From NCBI GenBank assembly GCA_016802295.1, contig JAESIW010000115.1:1218139-1282138 (forward strand): 64,000 nucleotides of DNA, in the 5' to 3' direction. The notes below the pieces were generated by a model that was given only the letters and a program-made list of their open reading frames with translations, was not told the origin of the DNA and ran no database searches. Of this stretch, positions 36,601 through 48,400 are shown piece after piece (within the stretch, counting starts at the first letter, position 1; each line of letters begins with the position of its first letter). Origin of the DNA: Brachionus rotundiformis. Lineage: Eukaryota; Rotifera; Eurotatoria; Ploima; Brachionidae. The position numbers and the translations under genes were made by a program.

Positions 36601-37951
36601 TAAAATGACGCCTTTGGCTCAATTAGATTCAGTTTAAGAGAACAGCACAGACTTTTTTTAATTTTAAAAGATAAGATTCGATTTATGATAAAAAAACTAA
36701 TGTTTTTTTCATTAAAAAAAAAACATAATTTCAATAAACCAAAGGATAATTATACTGAATGAAAGTATCATATGAATCTTGTTAAAAGAGTATTACAAAT
36801 TGAATTTTTTTTCATAAGGAAATTAAAATCTTATCATGTTAAAGATGACAAAGAAGTGCGTTTAATAGTTTAATTATTAAGATCATGAAATGGTTTTTTA
36901 ATTATTTGAAATGAATACAAAATTTTTAATTTTTAAAACAATATATTTGTAAGATTTCTGTTAATTATTTTGGAAAATAAAATTGGCTTAGAACATAAAT
37001 TTCTAACTTTTAAAAGAAACTAATTTTCTCTTTAAAAAAAGTAATCAAAAAATGCAAAAAATCTATTTAAAATCTCTAATTAGAGCTTTTCAAGTAGCTA
37101 GATGCGTCACAGTATAAAAAAAACTTTTATTATTGAAGATGAATAGATCAGTTTGCTTATTTTAATAGAAAAAAAAATTTATTCAAATTTCAATTGTTAA
37201 TTAGCTCATATCAGTAAATATCGCTTTATCTTTTTAATTAGCCAGCTTAATCTTAAAAAAGCTTATTAATTGACTTGATAATTCGAATATATCATAAACA
37301 AAAATCAGGTAAGTACATATATATCGATTTTGTAATTGTTTTAATTTCGGCATGTAATTATAAATTTTTAAAAGTATTAAATTTTGAGATTAATTTTGAT
37401 ACATTTTTACAATTTATCATTAAACAGCTTAGTGAAAAATGAAACATTATTATCCAAAGAGGCTTTGATTTATTTTAATTTTGGTTCAGTCATGGTTAAG
37501 CCAAATAAATAGAAGAAAAACAAATTTAAAACCAAGTTTATTTAATTTTGAATTTAAGAAAAGATGAATAAATCAAAGCAAGTAAAAAAAATAAGAAAAA
37601 AAGGAAATTGAATATTTCAGCGAATGCATTATAGTCTAATTTATGATACAAATAAGCGTTTTTATGAACAAAACACATCGTGGTTGGCAAACTATTCTCT
37701 TCTAGTTGCAACAATATCAACCAAATTGCAAATCCGTATGTACAAGACTTGAAATATGTAAAAAAAATAATAAAAAAATAAAATAAACGTAGAAGTTTTC
37801 CATAAAGAAACACATGTTTCATTTTAATTTTATCATGATTGAATTTTAAAATAGTGTGCTTTATTTTGTAACATTGGTTCACCCAAAATTTTATTTCTTT
37901 TCTCTAGATTCAATTTTCTTTACTTTTATTTTAATCGAACCATCTTGGAAC
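33686..37951. other. 4.3-kb gene-free region upstream of ELAV
   Basis: AT-rich, no supported coding frame. A probable 5' UTR splice acceptor (tttcttttctctag) ends at about 37907, just before the ELAV start, so a non-coding first exon probably lies somewhere in this stretch. A less AT-rich patch at about 35980-36180 may be regulatory. The minus-strand open stretch at 37538-37882 is hydrophobic low complexity and not convincing. Confidence 0.6.
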
Positions 37952-39934
37952 ATGATTTCGGTAAAAAACGCCCACATGAGCTCTTGTTACCAGCCGAGCG
38001 AAGCGAGCATGCTCGACGCCAACAACAATTGCATAGCCCAGTCAAGCTCGCAGCTGTTCAACCAAAGCTTTAGCCAAGATGAGTCAATAAATGGTGAGCA
38101 CGACATCAACGAGCCAAAAACAAACCTGATAGTCAACTACCTACCCCAGAACATGACCCAGGACGAGATAAAGGCTCTCTTTTCCAGCATTGGACAGGTC
38201 GAAAGTTGCAAATTAATAAAAGACAAACTCACAGGACAAAGTCTGGGCTACGCTTTTGTCAATTACCAGAGTCAGAGTGACGCCGATCAGGCGGTTGGCA
38301 CCCTCAATGGCATGAGGTTGCAGAACAAGACCATTAAAGTTGTTCTTTTTTTTCTTTGCTGTGCTTTAATTTGGTTTAAATGTGCTCATAATTAAGGTTT
38401 CCTATGCCAGACCGAGTTCCGAGTCGATCAAGGGAGCCAATTTGTATGTGTGCGGCCTGGACAAAGACTTTAGCCAAGCTGATTTGGAAAAAATGTTTAG
38501 CAAATATGGCACCATTATTTCTTCCAAGATTCTAGCTGATCCCAAAACAGGTATTTTAAGATTATTCTTAAGCCCAATACAATGCTTGTTATCCATACAT
38601 CGAAATGTAAAAATTTATTACATTAATTTTCAGTCTTTATCTGCTCAAATTTGTCAAGAATTTTTCCCAAAAAATTCTTTAAGTCCAAAGATTTGAAAGA
38701 AAGTTTATAGATTTAGAAAAAAAATTAATTAACTCTTTTTAATAAAAGATAAATCTTAATAAAAATTACACAAAAAACGATAATAAAAAAATAAAGAAGG
38801 CTTTTATATAACATTTTTTTTGTTGTTTAAAGTATGGATAAAAAGTATGGTTGTTAGTTATTTGTTTATGAGTTGATTTTTTTATCAGTTCGTTTAATAT
38901 AAGTTATATTTTCCTTATTTTATTAGTTTCGTTCTTTATTAATTTTTTGTTTTGGTTGAATTTTATATTAGTTATGTTTTATTTATGTTTTGGATGAATT
39001 TTTAAATAAATTAAAAATATTTTAGTTAAGTTTTAAATGGCTAATTTAAAATGACCCATAACTTTGTTTCCACAAATGATAAATAGTCAACTAATGGACC
39101 ATTTTTGTAAGTTAAATAAATAATTTATAATTTCTTTAATCTTAATTGAACGAACTGAATACCACTAATTGGAAATTTTAATTAAAAAATTTATTTAAAG
39201 GAGTTTCAAAAGGAGTCGGCTTTGTAAGGTTCGATCAACGCTATGAGGCCGAAATCGCCATATCTGAACTCAATGGAAAATATTATGATAACATGCAGGA
39301 ACCGCTAATAGTCAAATTTGCCAACTCTCCGACCAGCGTTAAGTCCGTGATGGGCTTACCGCTGGCACCATTCATTCCCATAAACCGAGGATTTTACCAG
39401 CCATATAGGCCATCGGCCAATGGCAACTACCGCTATTCTCCCATGACTCCGTACTGCTCACCAGACCAAACCAGTCTCAACACACCGATCCCGCCAGCCC
39501 CTCTCTCTGGCATGATTACCACGAACGCTACCCCACAAACCCCCTCCCTAACAACTTCTCTTCCAAGCACTCCAGTTGCTCCGGTGCCCGCTTTGGTAGG
39601 CGGCCAGACCGCGGCCATTTTGACCACACCGCCCACAAGCATTAGCAATACCAGTCTCAGCTCGATAAACTATTCCGGTTGGTGCATATTTGTGTACAAT
39701 GTTGGCCCGGACACTGACGAAAGCTTGCTCTGGCAACTGTTTGGCCCTTTTGGTGCCGTGCAAAATGTTAGAATAATTCGAGATCAGCAGACTCAAAAAT
39801 GCAAGGGCTTCGGCTTCGTTACCATGACCAACTACGAAGAAGCGCTCACTGCCATCAATTGTCTGAATGGATTTAATCTTAACAATCGTATCCTACAAGT
39901 TTCGTTCAAAACCCAAGCCAGGCAAATGTATTAA
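37952..39934 (+). CDS. ELAV/Hu family RNA-binding protein
   Basis: Three coding exons (37952-38338, 38397-38550, 39201-39934) join in phase to 424 residues. RRM1 has NLIVNYLPQNM (RNP2) and LGYAFVNY (RNP1). RRM2 has NLYVCGL and VGFVRFD. A hinge rich in Pro, Thr and Ser separates them from RRM3, which has IFVYNVG and CKGFGFVTM. The order RRM-RRM-hinge-RRM and motifs such as TNLIVNYLPQNMTQDE are diagnostic of ELAV/Hu proteins. These bind AU- and U-rich elements and control splicing and mRNA stability, mainly in neurons. The intron positions inside RRM1/RRM2 fit the family. Intron 2 is 650 bp, over ten times the local norm. The Met at 37952 is the first after a likely 5' UTR acceptor; Met at 37976 is an alternative. 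Confidence 0.96.
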
Positions 39935-41570
39935 ATTTTAGTTAAGAATAGACAAGTTTTAATCTCATATACAAAAATTTTTTTAGTTGTTAATTTGCAT
40001 TTTCCCATATAAAAAAAAGTCAATCTGTGATGAAATGAAGTGTTTGTTTTTTTTTGTTGTTGACCAATTTATAAAATGCAAAAGAAATTCTTTAGTCTAG
40101 GGAAATATTAGGGTAAAATTCAGAAGCTAAACTGAATAAAATTTGCTATCATTTGTTAAGACTTATCTGAGTCAAATGAGATTTTGATTTAAAAGATTTT
40201 AAAAGAAATTTTAAAATCCCAACATTTGCAAATTAACGAGTCAATTGTTTTGTACGAATGCAAAGCAAACCTTTTTAATGGTTTAACTATGTCTATATAT
40301 ATATATAAATTAATGAAGTTGTTATTGTTCTATTGATTCTAAGCACCAGCAATTACTTTCTGATTTTAAATAAAGTTGATATTTCATTATTTTAATTGAA
40401 AATATTTGCTTAAACTTTATTAACTTAATTTGTGCAAGTTTATTTTTAAATAAACAATATAGAAAGAAATTTTTATTTTTACTTATTTTATATAAGTTTT
40501 AAAAAAAGTTATTACACCCTCTAAATTCTTGAAAATTGGTTGTACCAGAAACGAACATGAACAAGTTGTTATGATCAAATTATCCTTACGAAAAAATAAA
40601 CTTATATTTTTTTCTAATTAGATGATTGAGAGTATTTGAAAATAACCAAAAATATTTGTTTACAAAACACTTATCTTTTATATTATAAGTATCGTTCTTT
40701 TAAATATAAAAAGTAAACTAATCTTAAAGTTCTATTGCTGTCAAAGATACCAATTTCAGAGACAAAGTAAAATTTTAGATCAAATTTAACTTTTCAAATT
40801 AAAAATGCGTAATTAGATTTCATCGCAGATTTTTGTATTTTTATGAAATTTTAAAGCTTGATTTTAAAATTTTTGAAAAAGGATTTTAATTTGTAAAAAA
40901 TGCATTGAATTTTTTTCAAATTTGAAGAATGAATTTTGATTATATTTTGCCAATTACCAAGTGAAAACGATGGTATCAAAAGGGGAAAATTCTACACATA
41001 TAAATATCAATCAATTAAAAGTAATTCAAATGAATTTAAATTTTAAAAAAAATCTAAGTCACTAAAGAAATATCTCTGATTCAAAAATTTTTAATTAATT
41101 TTATCTATTTGCTGTTTAACAAAATATTTAAATTGAAAAAAAAAACTTAAAAATGAAACAAATAACATTCAAATATCTCAAATGACTTGAAAAATAATTT
41201 CAATAATTTAAGTCATTGGAATGACATATACTTGACTTAATGACTTTAAAGCTCTGAAATTTAGTAAAGTAGAACAAAACAAATTATCAAAAAAATACTC
41301 TTTCATTAAGTTACCATTAAGTGTTATTAAGTACTTATTTGTTTACCTAACACTTAAACACTTATCTTTTATATGATTCATATTAATCATAAGTATCGTT
41401 CTTTTAAATATAAAAAGTAAACTAATCTTAAAGTTCTATTGCTGTCAAAGATACCAATTTCAGAGACAAAGTAAAATATTAGATCAAATTTAATTTTTTA
41501 AAATTGATTAATCAGAAAATTTATAAATGTGTAAATGCAAAATGGTTCAAAGTTTTGTTGTATCATTTTT
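39935..41570. other. Gene-free region downstream of ELAV
   Basis: AT-rich. The first part is probably the ELAV 3' UTR, which tends to be long in this family. The second part carries the direct repeat pair described separately (about 40657-40797 and 41340-41500). Confidence 0.6.
40657..41500. repeat. Direct-repeat pair, 89 bp identical, 704 bp apart
   Basis: The block at 40685-40773 is repeated without a mismatch at 41389-41477. Similarity extends leftward with indels to TGTTTAC at about 40657 and 41340 (with CACTTATCTTTTAT in both), and rightward through (t/a)ttagatcaaattta. The sequence in between is AT-rich and non-coding. The copies are in the same orientation. Confidence 0.9.
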
Positions 41571-41872
41571 AGAGCTAGCAAGCTAGACTTGCGAAGATGA
41601 GAAATAGTAGGATCCCATCAATGGTAACTGTGGTTTGTACACTATGTTTAGAGCACAGTCACTACCAACTCTGCCTTCATCACATTGAAGATTAATTATT
41701 CCTTAGGTCACCATTCCCTCGAATCGATTCTCCCGAGCCTCAGGAATTCATCCATGGTAGGTTTCTCCTTTCGTCTGTACTTATCTAGTCTGTCCTTGAA
41801 TTGGTTGACGGATATGGATTGTACGATCTCTTGGGGTAGGGCGTTCCATGGCATAGTCAAATTATAAGTGAA
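41571..41872 (-). mobile_element. Second 5'-truncated non-LTR retrotransposon remnant
   Basis: On the minus strand a frame ends at a stop at 41708-41710. It reads NLTMPWNALPQEIVQSISV, NQFKDRLDKYRRKEK and MDEFLRLGRIDSREW. The motif WNxLPxxIVxSxSVxxFKxxLDKY is the C-terminus of a non-LTR reverse transcriptase, from a different family than the remnant at 14486. Only about 55 codons are left. The segment down to about 41571 is much less AT-rich than the flanks and is probably its 3' UTR. Confidence 0.8.
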
Positions 41873-42488
41873 AAATAAATAATTATTTCAATTCATGTGA
41901 TAAATTTATTTTTAATTATTTTTATCATCAATTTCTAATAATAATTCCATATGATGTTTTCTGAGCATATTTATGATCAAAAATTGAAATCTTGTTTACT
42001 AAAAAATTTCCTAGCTTAACGCCTAAATTTAAGGCATTAAAACATTTTTAAAGGTACAAATTAATTTTGATCCTAAATAATTAAAATCAGATAAAGATAC
42101 ACTTTTTACTTTTTAACAAACAATTAAAAAATTCAATTTAATTTAAATTTATTATTTCTTAATTTAAAAAAGATATTTTAAAATTTACAATGTATGAAAA
42201 AAAGAATTAATAAAAAAACATGAAATCGAACAAATTGTCCAAGTTATCCATTTGTCAAAAAAAAAAAAACGAAAATTTAAATTTAAAATATTCAATTAAT
42301 ATCTTTTAAAACTGACCAATTAATGAAAAAAAAAGAGAGATATAAAGAACTATTCTAATCATTTGAATCAAAACATTTTGAAATCAACAAAGCTCTGAAA
42401 ATTCTGAAAGTGCGAAAATCGAAAATTTATTTAATTAAAAGTCGAAAAAATTTAAAACTAGCAAAATATCTAAACTTAAAAAAACTGT
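41873..42488. other. 3' flank of the catenin gene
   Basis: AT-rich, no coding signal; presumably the catenin 3' UTR on the minus strand. Confidence 0.6.
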
Positions 42489-45400
42489 TTAGACCCAGGA
42501 ATCAGCATTCGTGGATCCATTTGTAACAATTAAATTTTTATTTGAACCATTTGTCTGACCTCTATGTACTTGGCTGTAAATTGGCATCTCATTAAGTTCA
42601 TCATTTACTTTGGATTGATTTTTGGCTTTATTCTTGGTTTTTTTACTAGTTCCGCCGGACATGCTTGGCTTAACGCTTACATCTCCCCTAGGTCGGTGCA
42701 AAGTATTTGCCGGACTGGTGTTCTGTGACTTGAGACCCATCTGTTTTGCCACATTGGTAAAGTCGGTCTCTTTGTACCCATCTTTTTTCAGCAAATCATG
42801 TAAATTTTTATGCTTCCACATAGAAGCAAGCACATGGGCCGCATACTTGACAATCTTGATTGGAAAATGCTGTCCGTTCCGGGTAATATAGATCATTCTC
42901 TTGACACCACCCTCATTGTAGCAGGACTTGACAAAGTCGTCATTGCTTTTTATGCACTCGTTAATGCAGGCCAAAGAAGCAGTGATGGTATCTTCGTTTA
43001 AAACGCTTAGTCTGAATGGAATTGATCGCTGTGGGTCAGGCAACTTGGCAACCAAGTCTCTCATGGCATATTTTCCAATCAGCTCTCTATTTTTGGCATC
43101 AATGGCCAAATTGCGCAGTGCAATCGCTGTCACACTCACAATAGGCTCATCCTCATATTCGTCTGACTTGAGCAAGTGGACCAAAGTTGGCAGTCCCTTG
43201 AGCCTACGAATCTCTTGGCGAATGACGACTGAGGGTCGCCAGTAGCATGCTGTCAGGTTCTGTAAGCAGCCGACTGCCGCTTCTATGGTGTCACGTACTG
43301 TGCTCTCTTTGATGATAATCAAGTACTTGTTGAGTGTGTTGAGGGACCAGAGAAGTTCTTGCGCTTTGCCTTCGTTTGGAACAGCCATGTTGTATGGATA
43401 GACCGAGTTAAGGAATTCTTCCTCGAGATTTTTGCGCTTTTTTCCAGATGATGTGCCAACACATTTTACTGTTTTTTCATCGCCTGGAAACGGCTTAACA
43501 TCCCGGTCATAATTTGGATCAACTATTTCCTGAAGGCGAAACGACAAATTACGCAATATACACATACAATTTTCTACACACTTTGAATTCATGTTATCTT
43601 TAATTATCAAGTCCAAATTGGCTATTTGCTGTTTTTTGTAATAGCTTTCGTTGGCATATGGCTCAACAGCTTGGTCAATTATGCGTAATAGTGACTCAAT
43701 TAGACCCTCTGATTCGCGCAGTTTTTTCCTAGCTTCGTAACAATTTGAAAATTGTAGATTGGAGCTACAATTGCGCAAAACGCCAGTAGCATTGGTCAAG
43801 ACAATTGGATAATTGGAGTAGTCGTGGTTCACAAGACGCTGGTTCGGCTTGGCTTGGTTCAAGTAGATGGACCGATTGTTTTGAGGATTTAAAATGTCAA
43901 TATTGGCATAGGGAACAATGATATATTTGACCAAAGCGTTTAAGCCTTCGTATAAAATTGGTTCTTTTATTTCTTCACAAGAAGATAGGTTCCACAAGAC
44001 CGCAGTTATAGTCTCTTTGACCGATTCATCCTGGCTTCTCTTTAGCAGTCGGATTAGAGCGGGTATTCCGCCTTTGTCCTTTATTTCGATCTTGTTCTCA
44101 TCATTGGTCTTGCCGTAGGACAAATTTCGCAATGCTCCGCATGCATTTTTGTGAACTTCATGGCACTCGCTGTTGAGCAAGTTAACTAATTTGGCAATAC
44201 CGCCCAAATGGCGTGTTTCGGATTTAATTTGATCATCCTGGTAGCAAAGATGCTGTAAATAGGCGGCTGCGTTCGCCTTTATCTCATTGCTTTGATGGCT
44301 TAGGTAGTCAATTACCTCTGGCAGAGTCGGATTGCGCCATCCGCCAACTACGATTCCATTTTGTTCTATTATTAGATAATTTATTTTAAAAATTTTTTTA
44401 AAAAAATGGTTTAGTTAATTTTTTATTATGGTTAGGTATTTGGTTAAGAAATTAAATTTGTTTTAATTATATTTTTTAAATCATGTTGAATTTTTTAAAT
44501 TATTATTTCTTAAATTATATTTATAATCTTTTGAGCTTAATTTAAATAATCAAAAATTTAAAAATTTAATCAAGTACTTGTTTAATATTTACTTAAATAA
44601 TAAGTTTTTTTTTTTTTATTTAATTATAAATCATAATCGAATTTTAATTAAAAAAAATTATGAGATTTTCTTATCTATTTCAATCTCTTATTTTGAACAT
44701 GAAATTTTAAATTTAAAACATTTTTTTATAATTCTAAAATTTATCACTTAATTATAATTTGATAAATCTGAGCACGTGACCAAGCTTATTTTAAGATAAA
44801 AAAAAGATTAGACGCAAATTAAATTTTAAAAATGGCTAGTGTTGTAAACGTCTCCAAATGGATTGAGGAAAACCAGAACTCTTTCAGTCCACCAGTATGT
44901 AATAAGCTAATGCACAACCAACAATTGGTCATAATGTTCGTCGGAGGTCCAAATCAACGAGAAGACTATCATATTGAAGAAGGCGAGGAGCTATTTTACC
45001 AGCTAAAGGGTGACATGTGTGTAAAAATTATAGAAAATGGTCAGCATAAAGATGTGCACATAAAGGAGGGCGAATTTTTCCTATTGCCCGGTCGAATTCC
45101 GCACTCACCACAGCGTACTGCCAACTCAATAGGTCTAGTTATCGAAAGAAAACGATCTCTGGATGAAACAGACGCTGTAAGATGGTTTGTGCCAAATTCA
45201 ACTCAAGTTCTTTACGAAAAATGGTTCTACTGCAAAGATCTTGGCACCGAGTTGATCCCTCTAATAAAAAACTACTTCGCTTCTGAGGAATACAAGACCA
45301 AAATTCCGGCACAAAACGTGCAAAGTGAATATCCGTACCAGCTAAACAATGTGTCTCTGGACATCAAAAGCCATGGACCTTTTAATTTAGAGACTAGAGC

Positions 45401-48400
45401 AAACTCTATTAAATCAGACTCGGTCAATCTAGCTCCCGAAGATTTACAATTTCAAGTAATGCTATTGACAAATGGTCAGCATGAATTTAAAGATTTTTAT
45501 CGAAATGGTCTAGATTTATGGTTATGGTTACTTAAGGGCTCTGCTAGATTGAGCCTTGATTCTTCAGAAAGTAACAAAAAGCAAGAAAAGATTGAATTAT
45601 TGCCAAACGATTCACTTTTGGTCACTTCTAGCCAATTTGAAAAGCTCCTAGTTGATCTTAATCAAGCTTTGCTTTTGGTTATTTGCCAAAATCCTGGCAA
45701 AAAATATTAGTTTTTTTTCTGTTTTTTATTTTAAGCTCAAAAGTTTTTTTATTATATGGTAGCAAAAAATAAATTATTAAATCATGCATTTTCTTTTTGA
45801 TTTATTAAGCTTAAATACCTAAATAAGAATAAGGATTGTACACATTAATACCACTGTCAATGGAAGATAGGGACCTGTTATAATAATTTAAGTTTTTAAA
45901 GTCAAAGTTATTCGATTCCGTTCGCTGCTGCTGAGTATTTAAATTATGTGCCGATCGATATATGGGTCTTGACAAGTGACCCGAGTCTAGATATTCTGAG
46001 TACTGTCTATCCAAATTTTCCTGCTGTGATATTGAGTATTCGTAAGTGTTTTGGTCAAAATGGACCCCTTTTTTGGACAACGGGGACATGGATTTTTGCC
46101 TTGAATAAACACTACCAAGTGATTCTCTTTTCTTAGTTTCGAATTGGCTCCTCATGGCGGCCGAGTCAAAGTGGTGATGATGGATAATAATGGACGACTT
46201 GTTGTCCATTAAATATATACTGTTCCTATTGGCCGACACACTGGACAAACTTTGTCCAGACGCGTGTATCGGCAGTGCTATCGGGTTTGAACTAGTGGTC
46301 ACTATTGATGTATTAGATGAGCTTAAACTATTTTCACTTTGTTTGCTCAAGCTATAACTGGACACTCGTCCAGGCTTATTCAAGCATCTTTTCGGAATCG
46401 ACTCGGTTTTAACCAATGAATAAGGATAATCTAATCAAGTTTTTTTTTAGATCAAGATATTGTTTATTTTTCGTTGCCATGGCAACGGAACCCTTAAGTG
46501 CTGGGAAATAAGGCTTTATGGTAAAGAGAAAAATGTACATACCGTAATCCTGGTTGTTTAAATTAGGCGATGATTGTTGATACTTTTGGGTGATAGAATG
46601 CTGTGATCGATGCGAATGAGGTGCCTGCAAATGAGACTGGTTGATTGCATATGGATCGATGGTCAGCTGTTGGTTGTTAGATTTTCCAATAGATTGGTAG
46701 TAATTAGAGCCGTAGTTGGACCGGTTACCATTGATGTTCGAACTTGGCAAAACAGTGTATGATTGCTGTCCGTTTTGGTCAGCTTGTCTGCTAGAATATT
46801 TTGTTGTTTGCGCATAAATGGTCTTTGAATACTGATGGTTGTTGGATACGTATGGCATGTCCATGTTATTTTCAAATAACAGTGGTGATGATGACGATCC
46901 GCTTGAGGATAAACCACTATTGACCACTTCGGTATCAATTAACTCGTTCACAACACCTTTTTTCTTTGACTTTCGCTTTTTGTTAGTGGTATCGTCTTCG
47001 TACTGGCTAGGCGTTTGAATGAGGCCCTCATAAGGTGAGTCGTCATCCGGATACGAGTCGTCCGGATCATAGTCCATGTTTTTCTCTTCTGGATAGCCTT
47101 TCAAAAAAGAAATTTTACAATAGAAACTCATTGTATTTAAGATTTGCTTTTGTCTCTTATTTTAATACAATAAGCACTTAAATTAATAAATATTGTGGTC
47201 TTAATTGGCACGTATCGCCAAGTTTTTAAGAATTTTTAATCATCTTGAACAATTCAGAATCTCATAGGAAAATAACTAATCAAACTATTCTTCCATTTGT
47301 TTTAATTTATTAATATTTGGTTATTTAAGGGTGGTATGTTTTTTCCATACTCAGTTTTTATTGACATACGTTTTGATTTAATTCTGAGTTATTCGGTGCG
47401 GTTTAGATTTCCTAATTTGCTTCTTAATTAAAGGAAAGAAAAAATTTACCTAAAACCATGTTTTGGATTAAGGCCTTGAAATAATGATTAATAATAAGAT
47501 ATAGTGAATCATTTTAATTAGAAAAATAACTTTTTTTTAATATTGTTAAACTAAATATTTGAGTAAAAATTAATTATTTCTAATGACATAGAAAAATATT
47601 CTTAATTAAAGTCTAAACAACACTTAAAATAAGCTAATGATTTACAAACAAAAATTTATTTGTCTGTGAGCTAGAGATTGATTTTAGTTGGTAAAAAGAT
47701 TAAGTCTCTTCTTGATAGTAATTAAAAGCCGATTTTTTCTAGTTAAACTTTTTTAAATAATGAGACTTATTTTAAATTTTCTTTTCTAATAATTAAACCA
47801 AAATAATTTATTTTTTGAATTTCAACTAAGCATAAAATGATCTCAATTAAATTGGTTTTAAAATAATTTTATAAATAAAATTAAATACCAAAATTCTTAG
47901 CTTGATCATGAAAAATATTTTAAAATTCTCAATTAACTTCTTAGCGTTTAATTAGAGCGATTGTGAAAAAAACAATCAACTAAATATCAATGAATTAGAA
48001 AATGATTAATTAATCATTTGAAGTATTTTTTGTAATTTAGTCTCAAAAATCTTTTCTGAGCATATTTTCAAATTATCTAATTAAAGTGCTTTGCTATCAA
48101 TTTTGAAAGAGTGTAAAAATTTCAAATAAAAGATATTAATATATTAAAAATTCTAAGTATTAATGGGATATCTGTAAAATGTAGTTTGGGATAAGCTCTA
48201 CAAAACGATTTAATTTTATTGAAAAGATTACCTTATTATTTTTGAGCTTAAATATTTATTTAGAAATAATTTTGAAAATTTCCTTGAAGTGATGAATTAA
48301 TGCTCGTAGCAAAATGAATATTTTTTAAAATATCAAAAACAAAAATATTTAACACAAATAGTCCCATGGCAAAATACAAAATGGTTATTATGTTTTAAGA

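Noticed and set aside
37538..37882. 114-codon minus-strand open frame upstream of ELAV
   Set aside because: Hydrophobic, Phe/Leu/Ile low-complexity composition expected from AT-rich DNA; no domain, and it overlaps the ELAV 5' region.
41685..41867. Plus-strand 60-codon frame
   Set aside because: Antisense of the non-LTR reverse-transcriptase remnant on the minus strand.
42622..43245. Plus-strand frames over the catenin last exon
   Set aside because: Antisense shadows of the armadillo exon without their own domain.
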